Below, piece after piece: positions 23,210 to 35,600 of a stretch of DNA of 64,000 nt. This DNA is from Patiria pectinifera. Lineage: Eukaryota > Echinodermata > Asteroidea > Valvatida > Asterinidae. Numbering within the stretch: position 1 is the first letter of the stretch; every line of letters begins with the position of its first letter. The stretch covers positions 31,113,366 to 31,177,365 of the forward strand of contig CM057135.1 of assembly GCA_029964075.1 (NCBI GenBank). Reading direction: 5' to 3'. Under the pieces are notes generated by a model. It saw only the letters and a list, made by a program, of their open reading frames with translations. It was not told the origin of the DNA and did not search any database. Position numbers and translations under genes: made by a program.

Positions 23210-24947
23210 GACGGCTCCCTGCGTTGGTTGGTACACACCTCACCCACTCAGAAATTAGTCAGAAATCTAGTCAATCACAAGTGCAAAATAAATAACATGT
23301 CATATCTCAAGTAACAAAACGGAAACAACCATGTAGGAATGTCTTTGTTATAGTTTGTAGCAACCAGGATAAATTCATTGCCTTTTACTGAAATTTAGAT
23401 TATGTATTTGATCATTGATATTTGCGAATTGTTCTTGTTCTATATATTAATATTCAAGTTCCTAATTGTTGCATTTTAAATCACCTCAGTAGTTATGTTT
23501 TGACTTACAACCAGTCTGTTTCCTATTTTTTATGAATATGCATGTATTCCATAGTTTGACCAATGACCAACTTTTAAATTAGCATATCGAACATTACCAT
23601 GGTTTCAGCCAATCAGAGCACGAATTAATTAATCAATTTTAATGCCACGTTTTTGTAGTGCAGTAGCACTACTTGTGCTCTCTTATCTGCTTTTATGCTC
23701 AACGTGGTCGAGTCGCACCGCAGTGAAAGTTTCTCAACAAATTTATACCATATTAAGTTGTTCATTTCACTCGTTTACTGGAGTGTCCAGTCCTAGCTTT
23801 TTGTCAAGGATTCTGTGACTCCTGCATTCTGTGACTCCAGGGCCTGCATTTTCCCCTCGGATCGCTTTTCATCCCTTGGGAAGTCAACTGCATTTTTCTG
23901 CTCATTTTATTGTAAATAATTAATATTGTGATTAATATCCGTTGTTTTGTTTTGTAATCAATAGAGTTTCTTTCATTTAATCACTGCAACTGAAATAATT
24001 TACTAAGATAATTTTTTCATTGAAGCATTTTAATTTGTGTCAGATCATTTAATTTCTCACACACGGTTAGTGCAAGCAAAATGTAGGGATCCTTTTGATT
24101 TTCTTTTGGAGATAATTAGCCGTTTTATAGTTGTCCTGTTTTATCAGAGGATTTTAAATAATATTTCCCACAAGTTAATTTGAACAGCTTGTGACTTGAC
24201 TGTGATTAGCTGGATTACAACTCTGTATAGAGGATGGAGTATAAAGTGGCCAATCACAGATGAGCAGTTATTAATTTGCTAATAATAGGAGACACAGTTT
24301 TGATAAATTAAACGAGAGAACTTATTGCAAAGATTTTAACCATTTTTTTTTTCGGATAGTAAGATGTGTTATTGTTTCTTATTACAAATTTACACAATCG
24401 AATGAAATTATTCATAACCAGGACATGAACCAAAGCCCTGCAAATGTCTTGCAAGAATCTTGAAAAATAAAATCATACTCTATCTTCAGTATCCACTGTA
24501 TCTCATGTTTGATTTCAATGTAAGCTGCATGCTTTTTCCATCTCAAGTAGATGTCATTTGGGTTATCATGTTTTGCTTCCATTTTGGTCTAGTTCCAAAG
24601 ATTAAGCTTTGATAAACTATATACATGCACATAATGAATGTTTCCAGGTTCTGTTGGTAAATGCACCTCATTCGTTTTTACAGAGAAAACACCAATTTTA
24701 CCAATGTATCAAGATTGTTTGTCTTTTTGGATTGGATTAAAGTGCAATACAGAATCGTCTCCTTGAATGTTTTGTGTGTCTGCGTCTTTTATATTAATTT
24801 ATATTTTTTGGGGGGGGATTTGTGATTTATTCTGTCTAATTATAATTAAATTACCAGATATTGTTCCGTATTATCAGTCCGTCCTAAAGATGAATAGTCA
24901 TCTCCCTGATGTATTACGTTCTGTCCGATTTATTCATCACTTTAAGA
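23210..24947. other. 3' flank of EPHX2-B with a repeat apparently split by an insertion
   Basis: No coding exon recognised. The 5' half of the GGAATGCCTTTGTT-core repeat is at 23240-23370 (core here GGAATGTCTTTGTT). What looks like its 3' half (ATTTGAACAGCTTGTGACTTGA ... GATTACAACTCTG) is at 24172-24232. The roughly 800 bp between is AT-rich and could be a younger insertion. Confidence 0.4.
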
Positions 24948-25509
24948 ACCGCTAGAGGCGACCATAAAGCCTCGCCCCTAGAGGAACAGAATGGAGATAG
25001 AAACGCGCGTACCGCTAGGGGCGACCATAAATACAATTAGATCGCCCCTAGAGGATAGCGGTATACAGATACGCGCGTACCGCTGGGGGCGACCGTTATT
25101 TTCGCCCCCTAGCGGTATAATAACGCTCGTACCGCTGGGGGCGACCGTTATTGTCGCCCCTAGCGGTATATATTAACGTGCGTACCGCTGGGGGCGACCC
25201 TATTGATCGCCCCCAGCGGTTTACAGATACGCGCGTACCTCTAAGGGCGACTTGATCGCCCCTAGCGGTATATAGACACGCGCGTACCGCTAGCGGCGAC
25301 CAACAACGGTCGCCCGTAGAGGTACAGATACCTCTAGAGGCGACCAATAACGGTCGCCCCTACAGGTATCTGTGATCATTATGTACCCCTAGGGGCGACG
25401 AATAACGCTCGCCCGTAGACGTTATGATACCTCTAGAGGCGACACTAACGGTCGCCCCTACAGGTATCTGTGATCATTATGTACCTCTAGGGGCGACCAA
25501 TAACGGTAT
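24948..25509. repeat. Tandem array of about ten imperfect GC-rich hairpins (CCGCTAGGGGCGACC arms)
   Basis: Ten inverted-repeat units follow one another: 24948-24985, 25010-25063, 25078-25117, 25130-25169, 25183-25222, 25236-25271, 25285-25324, 25329-25368, 25384-25425 and 25428-25466, with an eleventh half-unit at 25482-25509. Left arms are forms of TACCGCTAGGGGCGACC and right arms forms of GGTCGCCCCTAGCGGTA, with loops of about 3-14 bases (for example AATAA or TTATT). Spacers often read ACAGATACGCGCG early in the array and TCTGTGATCATTATG late. Unit spacing is 44-68 bp, mostly about 53. The flanks are AT-rich. No coding function: reading frames on both strands are a by-product of the palindromes. 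Confidence 0.9.
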
Positions 25510-26003
25510 ATTGTTTTTCGCCCATTAAAGTTGACTTTCATTCGGATTGTATTTCGCGGTTGAGCACACTGGTTATTATTAATACTCTTATTATTTGACA
25601 ATTTTATTGCGTTCAACAGACTTGTGTTATTATCACAAACAAATCAAATTTCAACTCAATACATCAAAATATTCTCAAGTTATTCGGAAAACGAGTGTGT
25701 TGTTTATTCCCCATAAAACTTATAATTAATACAAATGTATTATTAAGTCTCCATAAAGTGACTCCAATAAGTGTTCAAAGTTATCATAAAATTCATGTTT
25801 CACATTATATACCAGCTTTTGGACTTCTATTTTGTTTAATTACAATTTTATTCGAATGACAAAGAAAACACTATTTCTTCCCTTTTTCGTGAACAAATGC
25901 ACTCAAAGATCCTGCGACAAGCACCAAAAACACACGCTGTAACTGGTTCCCTGCTCTAAAGCGTAAACCTAACGTAAAAACCGTGGACCAGCGTTTTGGA
26001 CCG

Positions 26004-26298
26004 TAGCAAAAATCTCATTTGAACCGCGTATATGGCTGTTTTTGTACACGGCCGATTGTGCACACGTGTATTGGCAATAGCGAACTAGAAAATTGGCCAT
26101 AACGGCGTTTCCATCGATCATGCGCAGTGTGCACGCCTATATACAGTGCGTGGAGCTAGAAAATCGGCCGTTTCGGCGTATCCCATGGACATGCGCATTG
26201 TGCACGACCATATGGCGCGTGTTAAGGTAGAAAATCGGGCGTTTGGCCGTTTCCCTTGGACATGCGCATTGTGCACGATCATTTGGCGTGTGTTACAG
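26004..26298. repeat. 71-bp tandem repeat, three clear copies plus one decayed copy
   Basis: Units start with TAGAAAAT at 26086, 26157 and 26228, exactly 71 bp apart, and a decayed unit precedes at about 26004-26085. The best conserved part is GGACATGCGCATTGTGCACG followed by ATATGGCGCGTGTTA. Copies differ by several substitutions, so the array is not recent. Confidence 0.85.
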
Positions 26299-26663
26299 TA
26301 AAAACCATTCATTTATGGGGTTCACATTGGCGAGGCGTGATGTGCAGGGTGCAACGGAGGGGCACTACGAACAAAAGGCAGCATTTCGGGGCACAAACGG
26401 GATGTTTGGAACAGTGGACCTGGACCCCAAACTGATCTGTGGTGGCGCTTTATTTTGATTGAAAGTTATTGACAACCAAAACTTAGGAAGAAGGGAAGCT
26501 CTGCAACAGACAGGATATTTTGATACATTTGGTTAGATGCCCCGGTAAATCCAAAAGTATGGAACTAAAATTAGTTGGAAATAAGGCTTATCATGAGAGA
26601 GGAAGCTGACACATGGGAAAAAAGGCATGGTTCGGAAAAGTCCCAAAACATGTTCTTCACAGG

Positions 26664-27006
26664 CAGGCGCGGTTCTAGAACAAATATTTTGGGGGGGCTA
26701 GCACGGATTTCAGATTTTTTTGGAGGCGTGCTGAATGGTTTTTTTTTTTTTTTTTTTTTCACTTAGCCTCCGAAAATCTGGGGGGGGGGGGGGGCCATAT
26801 TTTCATTTTCAATGGGGATAAAAAAAATCAAATCATAAAAACTACTACACTAACTATGCTTGCCATTTTTCTTTTTCTTTTCTTTCTTCTCATCCATTCG
26901 CATCACAATGATGCAATTTTTTTTTTTTTTTTTTTTTTTTTTTGGGGGGGGGCTAACTTTTGGGGGGGCTACAGCCCCCCCTAGCCCCCCCGTAGAACCG
27001 CGCCTG
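26664..27006. mobile_element. hAT-like MITE, copy 2 (CAGGCGCGG ends), opposite orientation
   Basis: Flanked by the exact 8-bp duplication TTCACAGG (26656-26663 and 27007-27014). The left end is CAGGCGCGGTTCTAGAAC and the right end GTAGAACCGCGCCTG. Long T and G homopolymers and repeated GGGGGGGCTA / TAGCCCCCCC words lie inside. It shares ends and GGGGCTAGCACGGAT with copy 1 at 20408-20780, read on the other strand. Confidence 0.9.
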
Positions 27007-27014
27007 TTCACAGG

Positions 27015-30000
27015 TATTTGACCAAAATTAAGTTTTCTCAAAATAATAAGTTAAAAAATAGGGAAAGATTTCCATATACGAAGTTCACTCAACACTCTGT
27101 GTACAAACCCTATGAGAGTGGACTGAAAAATTCTAAGTGTTTTCTAAGAAAATGCTTGTATTTTCTCACTGCTCAAATTGACTTTGATGACATGAAATTG
27201 CTATCTGGGGGCTTGTTAGTCAATACAGAGGAAAATTAGTGAACTTCGCATATGGTAATCTTGCCAAAAATAGATTAAAAAATATTAAATGAGGGGAAAT
27301 GGACAGAAAACAACTGACAAAACCCATCCCCAAACCTTCAAGGTATAACTCATTCATTGCACAATTTGTTTTGCTTCATTGAGGCTTTCAAATGAAAGAA
27401 AAAGGCGAACAAATATGAAATAATCCCAATAGAGTCGAACTCAAATAAATCAAGAGACAGCATTTCTTTTTTGCGAGCTGAATAGTCATATATATTTCCA
27501 CATTATTCAATAGGAGGTCATCAAACTGAAACGTCAAATGATACCTAAGCATGAGGTTAAACAATCATGTATAAAACTTAACCATAATTTCTCTGACAAG
27601 ATATTTTTTTTGCAAATTCCGAAACAGTCATAACTGAATAGTCTTACTCAAGTAACTTAGAGTTGATTGTAAAAAAACCCAGGATGTTTAATAAAAACCA
27701 ATGCTGTGGTGTAGTTCCAGCTTGATAATGCTTGTTAGTGTATGATAAAAACTTACGTTTAAAATGTCATTTCAGTTTTATTGTCACAGTTCACAAAAAT
27801 TGTCAATAAAGTTTAGCAAATAATGGCTCCCAATTCTAGGCTTTGGATGTAACTTTGGATGTGTATAATTGTAAAATTTACAACCTTTCAAACACCAAAA
27901 GGTTCCCCATAGGGCAGCATTATTCAAATATTTGGTCAAACTTAGAGCTTCATCACGCTGAAGTTTCTCCACTGTTGTGTTTCAATGTAAACGAAAGTAT
28001 TGACAATTAAAACTACTACACCTAGTTCAGATAATCTGTTGAATAAATAGTTCTCCTGAAAGTATTCGAGGTATTTCTGGATAAATGTGATCAGCAACTT
28101 GATGGAGAAACAACTTAGTATGTTTGAAATTGAACTACATATATAAATGGGTAACTATTATCCAAGAACTAGAAACAAATTGAAAACAAGATGAATTCCA
28201 TTAATTGCTTTTTGCTTTTGGTTTGGCTAAACTCAATAATCTATTTTTTCGATTGCCATCTAATGACTTTCAGCAATTCTATTAATACTAAAGTAATTGT
28301 TTTCATATGTAAGTCAGAGGAAAGTCAATTAAAACTAAAAAAAGGTAAAAAGTTGTGTTACTTGTTTAAATTCAGAGTGAGGTGGTAATTTACGATCATG
28401 TGTGATTTAAAAATGACCTCGCTAAAGAGGTCCGCCATATGTATCAAGATTTTCATGAAGATCTGAAAGACTGATATTTCAAACAAGAAAAACGTAAAAC
28501 CCAACTTAAATTTCTGCTTTCAAATGAATCCAGAATAGAAAGTACATTTGACATAACAGTGTACCGCTGAAGGTGTCATATTCTGCATTTAAATTTCTTT
28601 TTTTGACTACAAATTTAGTGATTGTCTTGCCAAAGTACATAAATATTATGTCTTATTAGTTTACTTCGTCAGCATGTTCATTGTTTGACCGGCAAACATA
28701 TAATATTCCAGCACACAATTAACTTTTATTTATTTTTTTGCTAAAAATTGATATTTCACAACTATGACATACATGCAACAGTACTGTTGACTTTTTACCT
28801 ATGCGTGTGTAGATTACAGATACTGTAAAAGAGATTTCAGAGTATAAGGGTGGATCGAGATAATGTAGAGTAAAACAGGTGCAATGTTGTTGGGGGTGGG
28901 GTTGGGGGGGCTTGGGTAGGTGAGGAGGGGGTAACAGAAAAGAGAGTGGGGATAATGAAGTCCGAGGGAATGGCACACCGTGACTATGGCTGCAACACTT
29001 GATTCTTTTTTAAAAGGAACCTTTAAAAAAAAAAATCAAATATACAATTTAATTTCAAGACTCATGCTTAGGGTGGGGTTTGAGTACGTCTGTGGGGTTG
29101 TCACCAATGTGACTCTTCCCCTGCTCTTCTTCTGCAGGGAAAGTTATTTCCTCCTGTTTTTCCCCCATCTCGATCCATCCCTATAATTCGCGTGAACATT
29201 AAGACAACCAGACTGCATGATGTGCTATCCAAAACATAATCTAAAGAAAAGAATATTGAAACTGGTGCCTTGATGGACAGACTGTAGGCTATTAACAATG
29301 TATGCACAGGATTTCTACACTGCACTGGTTAAGGTTGTGTACATCATGGAGCTAGCTATCTACAATCATATACACCAGGCTTGCCAAATCTGCCAAAATC
29401 CAACAAATGATTTTGTATGATTTTGAAGGATTCAGGACTGAAGGGTTAAGATGCCATTCTTTAACATGGATCTGGTGTCCAGTTATCACTGGAGTACAAA
29501 GAATATGTGGGATACTTGTGTGATGGATTTTGGTTGCGTTTAGGAGAGTCAGAGATGGGGTAAGTGCCCAAATCAATTTTTTTTAAAATTAGTCTAACTG
29601 CATTGCTTGTGAAAATGTGTGATTCCTATGAGTCATATATAGGATTTCAATGTTTTATATACCATAAAAGGTGAACGTTTTAAATTCTGAGCTTTTGGAC
29701 TGCACTTTTTTCTCCCAGGAAGCTTTTCGGTCCATTATGAAGATGAAAATTAACCCATCAATGAATCATGAGAAAACATCCAAATTGTGTCAATGGATTC
29801 CAATTAGATTGCATTGAGACCTAAAGCTATCGGTAACCAGATACCATAGTACGCTCACAGTTTCCCCAAGGATAAGTTTGTATGCTGATTGAGTTCCCAA
29901 GTGTCCATCATAATACTGGACAGGATTAATAATATACATGTACCTCATGCAAGACTGCATTTGCTCACACCTTCAAATCAAATATACACTTCAATTCACA

Positions 30001-32623
30001 TTTTCCCATGACTTTTTGGTTTCCTTAAATGTTATGGATTCAAAATAAAGCATCTGATTTTGCTCAATACTTCAAAGGTCAGAAGTCTGTTATTTTTTTA
30101 TGCTGATAATGAATAATGGTCTTTTGTAAATTTGGTCATTTTGTAATTTCCTGTTCAAAAAATCTGTCTGACACAAATGTTTCTTCATGGGTGACAAAGA
30201 ACTTTTGCTAGTAATGCAGATGATGGTTTTCCTTCGAAGGAAAATTCTAGAGAAGCCAATCTTTTTTAGGGGTCTCCCAAAGCTGCATGATGTACACATG
30301 TATTCAACAACCAACCACATGATATAAATACTTTCAAATAATTCATTAAAGAAAATTTGAGTGTGATTAAAACTAGACTTTTATACATCTCTACACGTTG
30401 ATATGTATAATATTCTACAACCACATTGCTGACTTAATTAACAGATACAACTGACAACTGTTCTCACGAACAATAATACTTAGTTACTGTTCTGTTTTAA
30501 GATATATATATCTATTTTATACATATTTTAAATACTTTATACAAAGATAATAAACAGAATTGTAATAATGTAACCAATGGTGACTCACGTTACCAATATA
30601 TACAGGCAATAAGTAGCGTTACAATACGTGTTGACGTAATGTCACAAAGTCAGTGTCATGGACAATATACTGCCAGTCACTGTCAGTGAGTACATTCAGT
30701 TCAGATTTCAAATTTGTTTGTTTGTTTGTTTGTTTGGTTTGTATGCTTGCTTTTTTTTTTTTTAGATGAATTTGAAACACCAGTGCAAAAACATTGTTTA
30801 ACAAAATCATAACACTGCAATTACATATTTCACTTTGAACATTAAATCATCATTTCAGTCCAATTCATTCAGTGCAATTTCTCAGAGGACTTTTTAAAAC
30901 AAACTTTTTTGCACGAAATTGATGTGTAAAGAATCTCAACTAGTACCGGTACTCCTTCGATGACAGGACAAATTCATCAAATGTGAATGAAATTACCATC
31001 CTCATGCGAGACCTACACTTGTTCCTGATCATATATTGGAAGATGCTTTTTGCACTGATGTAACAAGTGATGACATCACTGTTGTTATGGTTACTACTAA
31101 TTAATCACTAATTGAATTTTGTTGCATTGGTGTTTGTGAATTTCAAGACGCAATTAGTGAGTGATGACATACATGTATTTTCAGAGCTTTCAATCAGCGG
31201 TTTCATTTGGTGCTGAGTACACAAGAGATCCCAAGTAAACAAATCAGGTACGGTAGGCAAAAAAAAACAACAAAAAAAAACCCAAAGCAAAAAGAAATAG
31301 AAGAAGAAACTAGCAAATGCAGGTTATCCACCCACAGGCCACATCTTGTACAATGCTGATCAAACAGTTTAAACTTGCTTTACTACCAAATATATTTTAC
31401 AATTAATTATCTATATTGTGGAACCGTTGAATGCATCAAGCAGTAAGCAACTTTTGGCCAGTTTTCAAAACATTTCTTGTTTGTTTAGCAAATGTTTGAC
31501 ATACCTTGAATACAATTTGTAGCATCAGCCTCTGAAAATACATGTACACATTTTCATAACACTTTTACTCCCTTCTGAAAATCTTTTTTACACCAACCCC
31601 AAAGAAAGAGTTAGATGGAGTGCTTTTCAATTCCCTGGCCTTGTTAACGGGCAATTTTGTTCAGCAAAACATCTCAAAATCTGAGATTGTTAACAATACT
31701 GCAGAACTATATTCTGTGCTGAAGTGTAATGCTTAGAAACATCATTGTGTGTGTATACATCACAACATGTACATGTTGATACATTAATTCACTTAAAATA
31801 GATGAGCCGATGTGCTCCAATGATCAGCTGTAATTCTGAAAAATATGTTAAGAAGCTTTGAAATCAACGTGACTTGGACATCCATGTACATCTACAAGAA
31901 GCTTGGTGAAAGGTTCGGTAGAAATTGCACCACAAAAAAAGAAAAAAAGAAATGTGAATTGTAGTGATTCTTGAGAAAAAGAGATGAATTTGAAAGCCTT
32001 TAGAAAACAGTGTTTCCTGATCCATAAATGAAGTGTGGTATGCCTCTTACATCACACAAAGGATGGTCAATGGATGCATTGTTAGGTGGCAAAAGGTCCC
32101 GAGTCTTAGACCGTGTTCGAACTACTTGGATATTGCCGGCAATAATGTACACACCTATGCAAGTGGCCTAAGCCAGTTCCCGTGAACATGTGTGTTACTG
32201 CCGAGCATAGCCTAGCCATTCACACGCAAGACTAAGTTTGCACACAAACATTATGGAAACAGATAGCGATAATGTTGAAAGGAACTTGAAAGCCAAACTG
32301 AAAATGACCAGGTAGTTTGCTTCGTTTTCTACAGAAATCAAATGAATTGCATTGTATCCTGAAGTTAAATAACTGAATTTGAAATGATTTTTTCTAAATG
32401 AAGCACTGAACTGAGAATACTTGTACGATACGCTTGCAACTTACTGTAGCGTATGTATAGAGAAATTCCTTCAGTGTTTTCGTCTGTCTGCGTCAGCCAT
32501 TCACGAGGCCAATGTCTCATATCTTCATCAGTCGACACAATGTGTAAAAGTGTCACATTTAAAAATCAGTTGATTCGTTCCGTCTGACGAGTCAAATTTT
32601 GGAAAGAATTTTTTGTTGTCTTT
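27015..32623. other. Intergenic region, probably including the 3' UTR of the ARHGAP6-like gene (minus strand)
   Basis: No coding exon recognised on either strand. AATAAA on the minus strand (TTTATT on plus) occurs near 27778 and 28727 and would fit a long 3' UTR, which I cannot confirm. A G-rich stretch at 28891-28920 has G-quadruplex potential. A (GTTT)n run and a T run lie near 30715-30765. Confidence 0.4.
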
Positions 32624-35600
32624 TCAGACTAATGTCTCCTGACCGTCTTTCAGTTTCCACTTGCCTTGCCATTGTTTGTCATCTTTCTCTGGACTTGTTG
32701 GACTTATGGTAGATGTCTCCAAGGGCAAGTCCATATCAAAATCTTCCTCCATAGCAGCGATCGGTACTTTGGCTAGCCGTAGTTGAGGGGACTTTCCTGA
32801 AACGCGTCGCGGTTGACGAGGAGAGATAGCACTGGGTCTGTTTGGTTTGATGCAGTCTGAGACGCTCTGTGTTCGTCTACTATCCACTGGCAGCCAGATC
32901 TGATCGGAGGAATCCTCACCTAGTTTCCATGGTGATGGTAAGAGATCGGACGCATGTTTACGAACTGTCCGTGGACTCTTAGATTGATAGGATACCTCAA
33001 GGTTTGGGGATAATGCTCCACCGTCCATATTGGCAGGTGAGCTGAATTGTCTCTCAGGGGGGTGACCTACGAGAGGTGATACTGGACCCCCTGATATACG
33101 GCGTGGGGAGTGGGGTGACAGAGGAGAGAATATCTGCTTCTCATTAGAGATTCCTCGTAAGAGTCTAGTGGGCGGGGATATCGTAGTTGTAGGGGAGGAG
33201 TCCCCGCCCCATTGGATATTCTCATCCTGGTTCTCGCTGCTATGTCGCCCTCGCTTTGACTTCGTACTACGATCTTGCTGGCTACTCATTGGTCGATCAT
33301 CACAACCTGTCCGTGCTATCTTAGGACTGCTAGGGAACCGGCTATCAATGACTGGCGCAGCCCGGGGCAACGACAACGATTTCTGCTTGGATTGTTGTAG
33401 CATCTGCTCCCTGGTCATGTGACCTAGGCTCTCGTCAGTAAAGTCTGATTTATTCCGGCAAGCATAGAGGTCGTCGGGTGAGCTGAAGAGACGATGTTCA
33501 TGGCCATGAAGGGCATGGAATGGCATGAGAATCTCCTCAGGAGTACAAGGAGGAGAGGAGGAATGAGACTCAACATCCTCAGTAAAACTAGCCTCCATCT
33601 CAGCTGGGTCAATGCATCTGCAACACAAATCAAATAAATGCATGAATTTTCTTATCGATGACTTACTAACTTATGTCTTTTAAAACTGTGAGTTGGTTTC
33701 ATGAAGATATGCCTACAAACGGTTCATCAGAATCTTGTAATAAACAAAATGAGTGAACTAATAGAGAAATTACTGAAGAGGATCTCAAATGCTGAACTGT
33801 AGAATATCATTCCATCAATAGGTTTGTGCATGAACTTCAGAGGGCGCCATGTAGCCTTACACTGAGTGCAATAAAGACTTGTTCCTTGTCCTCTTCTATA
33901 GACTTAGGAGGTGAAGGAGGGATGGAAACCAATCTACATGTATATATGAGAAGTTTCTCTTAAAAGGTTATTGTCTCCCAGATGCCTACGATCATAATAA
34001 TTATGTAAAGCGCTTTGATATTAGTTTAAAAAGCTATATAATAACCCACTGTTATTTAGTTTATAATCCGTGTTCTTCATTCATGTGGATGCTCTCCATT
34101 ATCAATGCTGAGAGGTAATAGAACAAAATGATCTCTGCATTTGCTAATGATGAATAGTGCGCACAATCTAAAGAGCACATTCGCTTGCTGATTTCTTACC
34201 CTAGTGCCACTGCTCTCTTAGTCAGCAGATAGTCCAGAGCTTCAGGATCTGTCTCGTAGGCAATCCTCAAAACACTATCCTGAATCTCAGACGGCACCTT
34301 ACACAGGAGAAAATGAAAGAGTCATTACTTAGTATTCATTGTAAAGCAATGATGCACCATAGCCCAGTATTCATCGAGCTGAACCCACTAGAATTATGAC
34401 CATCACAACTTTCAGTTCCTATTACCTCCCAAGTTCACATATGTACTTCTCAATTACACCAGCAATTCACCCAGTTGAACCCACTTTTCCTTTAACCAAT
34501 TAACAATGTTAACCCAATGCTACCCACCCACATGTTCCTCTGCTCTCCTCCACCTGTTGGATATTTTCCTGTGCATCCCTTAATCCACCCAGTTATACCC
34601 ACTTCCTCCATACACAACACGCAGGGTTAACCCAGTACAACCCACCTGGAAGACAGTTTCCATGTGTTCAGTCATAACCTGTACTACACTGATGACTTCT
34701 CTGCTCTCTTCAACTTGCTCTGATGCTTCCAGAACATGTGCATCTCTTTCCTGACCTCCTTTCGTCTTCCGTAGAATGTTGGGGCCAAAGAGGGTTGCTA
34801 GGTTATGAGTGTCCATCTTGTTTCCTTGGACCTGAGGAAAGATAAACATGTGAGATTAATTTTCTAGCTAGAGTGCACTACCTTAAAGTGGTGTTTGCTT
34901 CAATCAAGTCACAGCATTTGATTCAGGAGGATTATGAAAATGTTCAGCGAATATTTCCCAGGAGTTAAGGCTGATTCATACCCAAAATAAATATGAAGTG
35001 GAATTGTTGACATCCAATACTGCAAGCATTTACAACAATTTAACATTCTTCCGGACGTTTCATCACAAATGATTTGTGACATCAGATGGGGCTCATATTT
35101 GCATTTGAAGAAGTACCATATGAACAAGCCTCTTGGTTGAATTCTGTCGTTAGTAAGGCCAGACATGAATCTCTTGTCTGCAGCTTTTGTCTAGGTCTTT
35201 GTCCATTTAAACTATGTACAAATATGTTGAGAATAGACCTAGCCATAGCTCTGGACGTTGTTTCAAACATGGCCCAACTCACCTCATTTCCATCTTCATC
35301 CACATAATCGGCAGCATTCTTGGAGACTCTATTAAGGAACTCTAGAAGGGCATGTAACGTGTCTCTATTGGCTGTAGGTAGCAGGTAGACTAGGAGCTGT
35401 AATGCCCTCAACCTCTGCTCAAAGTTATCTAATCCTGAGACAAAAGAAATCACAGGTGGCAAGAAATTTTAAGACTTCAATATATTTGAGAAACTCTGTC
35501 ATTAAGATCAAATTATAATAATGTTGTTGGCAAGAGAGATCCAGGTAAAACTTTACATCAGGGACACGACGTTTAGATGATTAGCTAAACTTCTACCATT

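Noticed and set aside
24991..25347. Open frames on both strands in the hairpin array
   Set aside because: The palindromic units force similar frames on both strands; the translations follow the repeat and match no protein.
24948..25509. CRISPR-like repeat/spacer look, and CTCF-like GC motif in the hairpin array
   Set aside because: Spacers are short and shared between units and the DNA is animal nuclear, so not CRISPR. The arm CCGCTAGGGGCGACC resembles but does not match the CTCF core (several key positions differ).
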